From contig JALSSH010000584.1 in assembly GCA_026984385.1 (NCBI GenBank), positions 1 through 7,130 of the forward strand: 7,130 nt of DNA. The letters are read 5' to 3'. The notes under the pieces are model-generated. The model made no database searches, was not told the origin of the DNA, and worked only from the letters and a program-made list of their open reading frames with translations. The stretch's first letter is position 1; every line of letters starts with the position of its first letter. The DNA is from Ardenticatenia bacterium (GTDB taxonomy: Bacteria > Chloroflexota > Anaerolineae > Aggregatilineales > Aggregatilineaceae). Below, piece after piece: positions 1 through 5,434 of the stretch. A program made the position numbers and the translations under genes.

Positions 1-459
1 GAGCAACAAGCTGTCGTCGGCGGCGAACTCTTCCATATTCTCGAAGCGGTCTTCGTCGGCCCGCACAAGCAGGAATTGCTGCAAGTTGATGTATGGATCG
101 CTGAAGTCCACCACCTCTTTGCGCTCGTCAATGATGCTGATGCCGGTCATGCCCATATCGAACTGGCCTTCGCTCACTGCCGAGATCATCGCGTCCCAAC
201 TGATGTACTGGTAGACGGGCGTGCAGTTGATGCGCGCGCACATCTCCTCGACCATGTCGTACTCGAAGCCCATCACCTCGCCGGTGGAGGGGTTTTCAAA
301 TTGGAAGGGCGTGTACAGATTTTCGACCGCGATCACGATCTCGCGCCCGTCCAAGTCCGGCAAATTCGGGTAGACGGGGCCGGCTGCTGAAGCAGGCCAA
401 AGCGACAGGATCAGCAGCACAAAGACCACAAGGGAAACAAAGCGTTTCGTTTTGCGCAT
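1..459 (-). CDS. Polar amino-acid ABC transporter substrate-binding protein, N-terminal 153 residues (cut by window edge)
   Basis: This is an extracytoplasmic solute-binding protein of the SBP_bac_3 family, the receptor of a polar amino-acid importer. The frame starts at an ATG (complement of 457-459) and stays open for 153 codons to the window edge, so the C-terminal lobe and stop are missing. Residues 1-26 form a Sec signal peptide (MRKTKR, a hydrophobic stretch, then a PASAAG cleavage region) with no lipobox Cys. The mature part shows family marks: DGREIVIAVENLYTPFQF, a GFEYDMVEEM helix, the WDAMISAVSEGQFDMGMTGISI segment (written here in part only as a landmark) and the ERKEVVDFSDPYI strand that lines the ligand site. 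A GAGGAG site at 470-475 lies 10 nt upstream of the start. The specific ligand cannot be told. It is transcribed leftward, away from the redox genes, and 222 bp without a gene separates it from the rhodanese gene, so I see no sign that it belongs to the same pathway. Confidence 0.9.
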   Translation of the reverse strand, partial: MRKTKRFVSLVVFVLLILSLWPASAAGPVYPNLPDLDGREIVIAVENLYTPFQFENPSTGEVMGFEYDMVEEMCARINCTPVYQYISWDAMISAVSEGQFDMGMTGISIIDERKEVVDFSDPYINLQQFLLVRADEDRFENMEEFAADDSLLL

Positions 460-626
460 GATGGGTATTCTCCTCAATCAATGGCTTTTACAAGTAACGT
501 GGCACGAACAAAACAAAAGTGCGTAGGCTCTCAAACGTAGTTTAGTGGTGAAAGGGCCGTTCTGCAACCGAAAAGACAACCTTCGGCGGACGAAGCGGGG
601 CGGGGCTTCTTGGAGGAACAACACAA

Positions 627-654
627 AACCCCGACAGCTCTCGCCGTCGGGGTT
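627..654 (-). terminator. Rho-independent terminator of the rhodanese gene
   Basis: A perfect 9-bp inverted repeat, AACCCCGAC (627-635) and GTCGGGGTT (646-654), encloses a 10-nt loop. Read on the minus strand, the 3' arm runs straight into TTTTGTGTTGTT. It lies about 28 bp past the TGA stop of the rhodanese gene. The remaining intergenic sequence (460-626) holds the leader of the binding-protein gene and nothing else that I recognise. Confidence 0.8.
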
Positions 655-681
655 GGTGTAGCTTTGATGCGAGTGTGTTGC

Positions 682-2337
682 TCAGTCGGTCACGAGCGGA
701 TATTCCATTTTCTGCCACGCCTGCACGCCGCCGCCCAGGCTGCGCACATCCGTATAACCCATCATCTGCAAGATCATCATCGCCATCACCGAGCGGTGGT
801 TGTTCAGCGAGTAGATCACGATGGGGGTATCCGGCTCCGGCCATTCGTCCGCGTAGTTCATAAACTCACGCAGCGGCCAGTGTGCTGCGCCCTGAATATG
901 GCCCTTTTCCCATTCGGCGTTGGTGCGCACATCGATCACAAAGGGCGGGTTCTCGATCAGGGCGATGTTGAGGTCTTCCGCTTTGATGACGAAGTAGCCG
1001 GGCTGAATAGACTTGATGTACCCATCCACCAGCGCAAAGACGTTCTCGTCAATCGCGGGCGCTTCCGCAGCGGCCACTTCCGGCACGTCCGTGACCAGCT
1101 CGAAGTTGTCGCCGAAGGCTTTCAGCCCGCCAAAAGCGCTCACCGCGTTTTGGTAGCCCAGCAGGTTAAAGGCCATCGTCGCCATGCCGGAGCGATGCCC
1201 TGTGCCGCAGTAAACGAGCATGTCGGCGTCCAAGTTCGGCAGCATATCCAGATGGTCGGTCAGTTCGGTGAGCGGGACGTTGATCGCGCCCGCCAAGTGG
1301 CCTTCTTCATACTCCCCGGGCGTCCGCACGTCCACGATCACCGCGTCCGGATGCTCGTCTAAGTAGTCGGCAACCTTGTTGGGGAAGACCGCGTTAAAAC
1401 TCGCGGGCAAGCTCGCCAGGTAGTCGGCAAACAACGCTGCCGCGTCGAACTCACCGGCTGCGGCGGGCGCTTCTTCCGGCGCGCCTTCGATCTCATAGCC
1501 CGCGTTGGCCCAAGCCGTAAAGCCACCGGCCAGGTTGCGCACGCTCGAATAGCCCAATGTGCGCAGCATGGTCGCAACCATGTTGCCGCGATGCCCGCCC
1601 GCGCAATAGACCACGATATTGGCGTCTTTGGCTTCCGGCAACTGGTCTGTGTAGTCCATAAAGCTTTCCAGCGGCATATGTACCGCGCCCGGGATATAGC
1701 CGCCTTCCCACTCGGCGTCCTTGCGCACGTCGATCAGCATCTCCGGCGGATTTTCGATCATCTCGATGTTGAGGTCTTCGGCCTTCACCGCACCCCAGCC
1801 CGCCGGAATGAGTTGCAAACCGGCGTCCACCGCGTTCACCACGTCGCCGTCAACATCCGGCGCTTCGCCGCGTTCCGGCTCGACCGCCTCGGTAGAAACC
1901 GGATACTCTGCCGCCTTCCACGCGCCAAAGCCGCCCTTCATGCTTTTGACATCGCTATAGCCGATGATCTGCAGCGCGGCCATGCCGATAGCCGAACGGA
2001 AGCCTGTGCCGCAATACACCACGATCGAAGCATCCAAATTCGGCAATGCGTCCAGGTTTTGCGCCAGCTCTTTAAGCGGAATGTTGAACGCGCCCTCGAT
2101 ATGCCCTTCGGCATATTCTTCCGGCTGCCGCACGTCCACCAGCACAATATCCGGATTTTCGATCAGGGCGATATTCAAATCCTCCACCGTGATCAGGCCG
2201 TAACCGGCGGGGAGGTCGGCGTTATATTCCTTCAAGCGCGCGACGACCGGGTCGTCTTGCGCCACCGCGACCCCAAACGGCACAGCCAACGGCAAAACAA
2301 GCGCCAGAACAAGGACTAAGTACGAAAGTTTGCGCAT
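682..2337 (-). CDS. Secreted protein with four tandem rhodanese domains, the last one lacking its catalytic Cys
   Basis: This 551-residue protein carries a Sec signal peptide (about residues 1-26, MRKLSYL, hydrophobic core, AVAQ cleavage region) and four rhodanese domains at about 45-147, 180-282, 312-415 and 446-549. Rhodaneses carry a persulfide (or perselenide) on a loop Cys and move sulfane sulfur between acceptors. Domains 1-3 have the CxxGxR loop: CGTGFR (Cys109), CAGGHR (Cys245), CGTGHR (Cys377). Domain 4 reads SLNNHR, with Ser510 (codon at 808-810) in the Cys position, so it should be inactive. Each domain keeps the DVR and GHI/GAxNxPL type strands and ends in a GG(F/L/V)xAW/F motif. 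Domains 1 and 3 resemble each other (LPNLDA before the loop), as do 2 and 4 (ENPP, DAEWE/NAEWE, FMDY/FMNY), which points to duplication of a pair. GGAGG at 2347-2351 sits 9 nt before the ATG. It lies downstream of, and in the same direction as, the selenocytochrome gene but has its own promoter. It may correspond to ExtH of the Geobacter ext locus (unverified). Confidence 0.93.
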   Translation of the reverse strand: MRKLSYLVLVLALVLPLAVPFGVAVAQDDPVVARLKEYNADLPAGYGLITVEDLNIALIENPDIVLVDVRQPEEYAEGHIEGAFNIPLKELAQNLDALPNLDASIVVYCGTGFRSAIGMAALQIIGYSDVKSMKGGFGAWKAAEYPVSTEAVEPERGEAPDVDGDVVNAVDAGLQLIPAGWGAVKAEDLNIEMIENPPEMLIDVRKDAEWEGGYIPGAVHMPLESFMDYTDQLPEAKDANIVVYCAGGHRGNMVATMLRTLGYSSVRNLAGGFTAWANAGYEIEGAPEEAPAAAGEFDAAALFADYLASLPASFNAVFPNKVADYLDEHPDAVIVDVRTPGEYEEGHLAGAINVPLTELTDHLDMLPNLDADMLVYCGTGHRSGMATMAFNLLGYQNAVSAFGGLKAFGDNFELVTDVPEVAAAEAPAIDENVFALVDGYIKSIQPGYFVIKAEDLNIALIENPPFVIDVRTNAEWEKGHIQGAAHWPLREFMNYADEWPEPDTPIVIYSLNNHRSVMAMMILQMMGYTDVRSLGGGVQAWQKMEYPLVTD

Positions 2338-2378
2338 GGCGTTATTCCTCCAATGATATGCGTATCAACCACAATCGA

Positions 2379-2407
2379 ATTATAACACTTTGTGATTTGT
2401 TGAACAA
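2379..2407 (-). promoter_or_regulatory. Sigma-70-type promoter of the rhodanese gene with a palindrome over the -35
   Basis: On the minus strand a perfect -10 hexamer TATAAT (complement of 2379-2384) is preceded, after exactly 17 bp, by TTGTTC (complement of 2402-2407) as a modest -35. The -10 is about 42 bp upstream of the rhodanese ATG. The 13-bp palindrome TTTGTTgAACAAA (2396-2408) covers the -35 and could be a repressor or activator site. The weak -35 with an ideal -10 fits regulated transcription. No start-site data are available. Confidence 0.6.
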
Positions 2408-2477
2408 AGACCCATAAGCACCGGTTATGATTTTCGGCAGCGTTTTTAGGGACTTTTGTCGCCCCGCGCTAAAAGCG

Positions 2478-2505
2478 TCTGAGGTGACATTGCTGCCACC
2501 TCAGA
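2478..2505 (-). terminator. Hairpin downstream of the selenocytochrome gene, probable terminator
   Basis: An uninterrupted 9-bp inverted repeat (TCTGAGGTG at 2478-2486 and CACCTCAGA at 2497-2505, 10-nt loop) begins about 22 bp after the TAA stop of the cytochrome gene. Flanking GCTAA (2468-2472) and TTAGC (2510-2514) can extend the fold past a small internal loop. On the minus strand the stem is followed by ACGC and then TTTT, so the U-tract is short and slightly displaced. It would separate the cytochrome transcript from the rhodanese promoter, but read-through into the rhodanese gene is possible. Confidence 0.5.
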
Positions 2506-2526
2506 GCGATTAGCTTTGCGTGGGGG

Positions 2527-4308
2527 TTAGTTGCCCCCCCAAAAAGCGTCGTCGGCGTTTTCGGTGTTGTCCGCGCCTCCCTCGTCTCCGCCGCCCCAAA
2601 AGGCGTCGTCGGCGCTCTCAGCGCTTTGATCGGTGTTTTCTTCCTCGCCACCGCCCCAGAAGGACTCGTCGGCATTTTCTGCGGGGGCGTTTTCTTCTTC
2701 GCCACCACCCCAGAAAGCCTCATCGCCGCTCAGCTCTTCGCCGCCTTGCGCACCTTCGGCTTCCATGCCGCCGCCTTCCAGCGTGCCGCCTTCGGCCTCA
2801 ATACGGGCCTTGATGCGCTCGACCAACTCGTCGGCGTTTTCTGGCAAGGGCGGGGCGTGCTCCACCACCACGTCCAAGTTCGCGCCGCCCAGCTCGCTAT
2901 CCAAACCGTACTGCGCCAACTTGTCCGGCGTCAAGAAGAACTCGTCGTTGCCGTGACAAGAATCGCAGCTTTCGGTTTGGGGCGTGTTGCGCTGGATGTT
3001 GTGCGGCGTGGCGTATTCCCACGTGGGGCGGCTCAGGAACTGATCCAGCAAGTTGTCCCCGTATTTGTCAAACGAGTTGATGTCCACCGGCACATGGCGC
3101 ACGGTCACGTAGCGGTAGGGGCGCTCGTTGTTTTGGAGCGGGTTGCGCCCGATAAAGAAGCCCAGCCAATGGTCTTCCACCGTGTAGAACGGCACATCGT
3201 CTTCGGTCTTGTCTACGTGGCAGTTCTTGCAGTTGGTATAGCTGACGCTATGGCACACCTGGCAAGACATCAGCTCTGTGCCGTGAATCTCGTGTTCCAG
3301 AATGCCCGATCCCACGCCGATCTCGTCTTCGTGGCAGCTTTCGCATTTCGGTTCACGGTCGCCGTTGTAGCGATGGTTGGCGTTCAGATGGCGATCCTCA
3401 TCGAGCGGGATATTGGGGTCAATGCCGTGCATCTGTGCCCCGTCGTGGCAATCCTCACACGCCATCCGCCCCTGGCGCAAATGCACATCGCCCGGGTATC
3501 CCTCGTTGAGGCCGTAGTATTCGTTTTTCACGCGGCTGCCATGACAAGCCGTGCACGTGCGGCTCATGGGCGGGGTCTGGACAAAAACGTGCCCCTCCAA
3601 GAAGCCGCCACCGACCGCGTTCGGCTGGCTCACATGGCAATCCCCACACGTGGCGTGGCACGCCGAGCAATGATAGCTTTCCATATGTTCCAGGGTGGGG
3701 TGATTTTCCGGCGAGCTACGCTGGTAAATCGCCGTGTCGTACCCCTGGAGCGTGAAGTGCAAGCTGTCGGCAGCGTAGGGGGCAATATCCGGGTGGCAAT
3801 CACCGCAACCCGCTTCGGGGTCGGCAGCCGGATCGGCGATCATGCCCTCGTGCGCGGCGTCCATGTCGTCCACGTTCTGACCCGCGTGGCAGGTGGTGCA
3901 GTTGATATAGCTGTGCACGTCCTGCTCGAAGTAGGCTTCACGGTCAATGAACACTTTCTGCCAAGCCTCCACCGGAGGCACTGAGCCACCTCAACCAGGG
4001 CCTTCAGAAAGGTTTTCTTTCTCCGGTTCGACCGCCAACGCCTTGAGCTGTTCTTCGTCTGTATGGCAATCCAGACACGCAAAGTCGGTAAATTCGACTT
4101 CGGGCGTGCCCGTGCCTTCCATTTCCATCCCGCTATCGCTGACCTCGACGAGGTCTGCGACCGGTGTGGGGGCGTTTTCGTCCGTTGGGCGGGGTTGCAG
4201 CTCCGGCGCTGTCGTATCAGCCGCACAACCGCTCAGCGCCGCCGCCAACACCAACAGCCCGATCGCCACAAGTAATGACCAACGAACATTGATATAATGT
4301 TTTTTCAT
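2527..4308 (-). CDS. extKL: Lipoprotein undecaheme c-type cytochrome with a probable selenocysteine (Sec106) encoded by in-frame TGA
   Basis: I read this as one gene of 593 codons plus TAA, with an in-frame TGA at 3991-3993 as codon 106. The start is the ATG at 4308 (GGAG at 4314-4317, 5 nt spacing), because it gives a proper lipoprotein leader: MKKHYINVRW, a hydrophobic core, then the lipobox LSGC with Cys28. An in-frame ATG at 4389 would add 27 residues and spoil the leader. Eleven CxxCH heme sites start at C78 (before the TGA) and at C137, C168, C214, C221, C252, C284, C322, C349, C360 and C448 (after it). The TGA context is EGPG-U-GGSVPP. The part after the TGA has no export signal of its own, yet heme attachment needs export, so both parts must be made as one chain or the downstream part is useless. 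Residues 529-593 carry four FWGGG repeats. Role: probably an outer-surface or periplasmic electron carrier or terminal reductase. The symbol is from memory of the Geobacter ext locus and is tentative. Alternatives: a nonsense mutation or a sequencing error at one base. Confidence 0.8.
2530..2724 (-). repeat. Four acidic FWGGG repeats in the cytochrome C-terminal tail
   Basis: The coding sequence ends in four imperfect repeats of the form (D/E)(D/E)(A/S)FWGG(G/N), each followed by an acidic, Ala/Asn-rich spacer. In the full-length numbering the Phe residues are at 532, 550, 570 and 589, a period of 18-20 residues. The last copy ends the protein as DDAFWGGN. The tail follows a Glu/Gly-rich low-complexity stretch and has no heme sites. 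Its function is unknown; binding to a surface partner, to a cell-wall polymer or to metal are all possible. The DNA repeat is a consequence of the protein repeat. Confidence 0.85.
3965..3979 (-). promoter_or_regulatory. Candidate bacterial SECIS hairpin after the in-frame TGA
   Basis: On the minus strand GCCTCC (3979-3974), loop GGT (3973-3971) and GGAGGC (3970-3965) form a perfect 6-bp, mostly GC stem. The loop begins 17 nt after the TGA (3993-3991). A lower helix is possible: UCA (3984-3982) can pair with UGG (3963-3961), leaving unpaired G and U between the helices, similar to the bulged U below the apical stem of the E. coli fdhF SECIS. Known bacterial SECIS elements have a G in the first two loop positions, a short upper stem and a loop about 16-37 nt from the UGA; this hairpin meets all three. 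SelB would bind it to deliver Sec-tRNA. It is also coding sequence (VPPVEA), so chance pairing cannot be excluded. Confidence 0.65.
3991..3993 (-). other. In-frame TGA, probable selenocysteine codon (Sec106)
   Basis: The minus-strand frame reads ...LSEGPG, TGA, GGSVPPVEAW... with no frameshift on either side: the upstream frame from 4308 and the long frame to 2527 are the same phase. TGA is used as a true stop at the end of the rhodanese gene, which is followed by a terminator, so general recoding of TGA in this organism is unlikely and a local signal would be needed. Confidence 0.7.
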
Positions 4309-4340
4309 GGAATCTCCGTTACTCGGTTGCAAGGAGAAAC

Positions 4341-4358
4341 ACACTCGTCTTTGAGTGT
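4341..4358. promoter_or_regulatory. 6-bp inverted repeat in the leader of the selenocytochrome gene
   Basis: ACACTC (4341-4346) and GAGTGT (4353-4358) are perfect inverted arms with a 6-bp spacer, 32 bp upstream of the cytochrome ATG. It could be a protein-binding site or a small hairpin in the leader mRNA close to the ribosome-binding site. Short enough to be chance. Confidence 0.35.
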
Positions 4359-4364
4359 AATTGA

Positions 4365-4381
4365 GTTCCTTGATAAGGAAC
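4365..4381. promoter_or_regulatory. 17-bp palindrome, probable LysR-type operator
   Basis: GTTCCTTgatAAGGAAC is a perfect 7-bp inverted repeat around a 3-bp centre. It contains the LysR box geometry T-N11-A with dyad symmetry (T4367 to A4379). It lies between the divergent cytochrome and lysR genes, 57 bp upstream of the cytochrome ATG and over 70 bp upstream of the regulator start, which is where LysR-family recognition sites normally sit. The likely ligand is the regulator encoded next to it, acting on both the cytochrome gene and its own operon. No T-run follows either arm, so a terminator is unlikely. Confidence 0.6.
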
Positions 4382-4396
4382 AATAACATTTATCCA

Positions 4397-4450
4397 TTTT
4401 TCTTATGATGTTTGTCTATTTCGGTGAACCCTGAAATCTGATAAGAAAAA
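4397..4450. repeat. 10-bp perfect inverted repeat flanking the regulator's promoter region
   Basis: TTTTTCTTAT (4397-4406) and ATAAGAAAAA (4441-4450) are perfect inverted copies separated by 34 bp; the arms are 44 bp apart centre to centre, about four helical turns. The arms share TGATAAGrAA-like sequence with the 17-bp palindrome (TTGATAAGGAA at 4370-4380 region; CTGATAAGAAA at 4438-4448), so they may be further half-sites for the same regulator. The left arm overlaps the candidate -10 of lysR. Confidence 0.45.
4404..4409 (+). promoter_or_regulatory. Candidate -10 element of the lysR operon
   Basis: TATGAT matches the -10 consensus at five of six positions and lies 81-86 bp upstream of the preferred lysR start. 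No convincing -35 is visible at 16-18 bp, which would suit a promoter under regulator control. Overlap with the left arm of the 10-bp inverted repeat suggests autoregulation. Confidence 0.35.
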
Positions 4451-4489
4451 GTTGTCATGCCGCATTTCCAGGGCAGAGCTGAGGTCAAC

Positions 4490-5422
4490 GTGTCTGACAA
4501 CTTGTTGGAGCTGCACGAGCTGCGGGTGTTTTTGGTCGCAGCGGAAACGGAGAATTTTTCGGAGACCGGACGCATCTTGCAAATCTCCCAACCCGCCGTC
4601 AGCGGCGTGATCCAGTCGTTGGAACAACGGCTGCAAACACGGCTGTTTGACCGTGTGGGGCGCAACATCAAGCTTAACGAGATGGGGGAAGTGCTCGTGC
4701 CGCTTGCGCGTCGTTTGCTCAAAGACGCCGAGCAGCTCCAAGAGTTTGTCGCGCAACACCGAGGCACGGTGGTGGGGCAACTGTTGCTGGGGTGCAGCAC
4801 AGCAGGCGGGCGCTATATTTTGCCCAAGCTGATGGCGCGCTTTTTGGCGCGCTACCCCAAGACACAGATTATCTGTGACGTGGGGCCGCGCGGTCAGGCG
4901 CTAGAGCGGCTTTGCGAGGGCAAGATCGACTTGGCCGTGAGCAGTTTGCGCGTGCCGAGGAAAGCGGTGGAATATCGGCACTTTGCCGATGACCGCCTGG
5001 TCTTGATCGTGCCCCCGGGTCATCCCTGGACGCAGCGCGAAAGTTTGCGTCCGGAGGAATTGCCCGAATACCCGCTTGTGCTGCGCGAACCAAGCTCCGG
5101 CACAATCATTGCGCTCAGCAGTGCGTTGGCCCAGTTTGAAATGAGTGTGGAAATGCTCCAAGTGCGGCTGACGCTCGGCAGTACCGAGTCCATCGTGCGG
5201 GCAGTGATCGAAGGCGTAGGCGGTGGCATCGTTTCTCAAGTGGCCGCCGAACCGGCCTTGAGCCAGGGGCACGTGGTGCACGTTCCTATCGAGGAAATGA
5301 CCCTGGTTCAGCATCTTTATATGGCTCGCCATAAGCAGTTTCGGGCGAGCCGACTTCAGACCCTGTTTTGGGACTTTGCATTTGCGCCCGAAAACGAGGA
5401 TGTGCGTCAGTTACTCACATAA
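4490..5422 (+). CDS. LysR-family transcriptional regulator (CysL/CbbR-like)
   Basis: This is a 310-residue DNA-binding regulator. Residues 7-66 form the LysR winged helix-turn-helix (LHELRVFLVAAE, then ILQISQPAVSGVIQSLE recognition region, RLFDR), followed by the linker helix (about 67-92) and the two-lobed effector domain (about 96-300). The effector part shows GCSTAGGRYILP, REPSSGT (199-205) and GSTESIVRAVIEGVGGGIVS (230-249), a pattern I associate with the CysL/CbbR branch, whose members sense small anions or metabolites of sulfur or carbon metabolism. I prefer the GTG at 4490, with GAGG at 4481-4484 and 5 nt spacing; an ATG at 4457 adds 11 residues but has no clear ribosome-binding site. 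It is divergent from the selenocytochrome gene and heads an operon with the two redox genes downstream, so it probably controls both. The effector is unknown; a selenium, tellurium or sulfur oxyanion is a guess. Confidence 0.92.
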   Translation: MSDNLLELHELRVFLVAAETENFSETGRILQISQPAVSGVIQSLEQRLQTRLFDRVGRNIKLNEMGEVLVPLARRLLKDAEQLQEFVAQHRGTVVGQLLLGCSTAGGRYILPKLMARFLARYPKTQIICDVGPRGQALERLCEGKIDLAVSSLRVPRKAVEYRHFADDRLVLIVPPGHPWTQRESLRPEELPEYPLVLREPSSGTIIALSSALAQFEMSVEMLQVRLTLGSTESIVRAVIEGVGGGIVSQVAAEPALSQGHVVHVPIEEMTLVQHLYMARHKQFRASRLQTLFWDFAFAPENEDVRQLLT

Positions 5423-5425
5423 GGA
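5421..5425 (+). promoter_or_regulatory. Ribosome-binding site overlapping the lysR stop codon
   Basis: AAGGA follows from the TAA stop of lysR (5420-5422) and is 9 nt before the ATG at 5435. It decides that start over an in-frame TTG at 5426, which would lie only 3 nt from the site. The overlap suggests translational coupling of the regulator and the octaheme cytochrome. Confidence 0.6.
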
Positions 5426-5434
5426 TTGTTGCAT

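Noticed and set aside
610..1362. A 250-codon open frame on the plus strand.
   Set aside because: It is antisense to the rhodanese gene, has no recognisable domain and a His/Arg/Val-rich composition typical of the opposite strand of a GC-rich gene.
1591..2319. A 242-codon open frame on the plus strand.
   Set aside because: Antisense to the first two rhodanese domains, with no motif of its own.
2391..2406. A CRP/FNR-like site (TGTGA followed by a GAACA half) near the rhodanese promoter.
   Set aside because: The second half-site matches only three of five positions of TCACA, and a cleaner palindrome overlaps the same bases.
2530..2724. Short regularly spaced DNA repeats that could suggest a CRISPR array.
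   Set aside because: The repeats are imperfect, follow the codon frame and encode the FWGGG protein repeats; there are no unique spacers of constant length.
2527..3981. A separate cytochrome gene starting at GTG 3981, with GAGGTGG just upstream as its ribosome-binding site.
   Set aside because: The product would start without any signal peptide although it has ten heme-binding motifs, and it would lie in the same frame only 9 nt after the stop of a leader-bearing heme fragment. One gene with a recoded TGA explains more. The possible ribosome-binding site is noted as the best argument for the alternative.
2626..3984. A 452-codon open frame on the plus strand.
   Set aside because: It is the antisense shadow of the cytochrome gene, whose strand carries ten regularly placed CxxCH motifs. 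No domain is visible in the shadow.
3991..4308. A short monoheme lipoprotein ending at TGA 3991-3993 as an independent gene.
   Set aside because: It would end in a Gly-rich linker just after its heme and is in frame with the rest of the cytochrome. Kept only as a possible truncated product made when selenium is lacking.
4390..4800. Minus-strand open frames overlapping the start of lysR.
   Set aside because: They oppose the clear LysR helix-turn-helix coding sequence and show no domain or leader.
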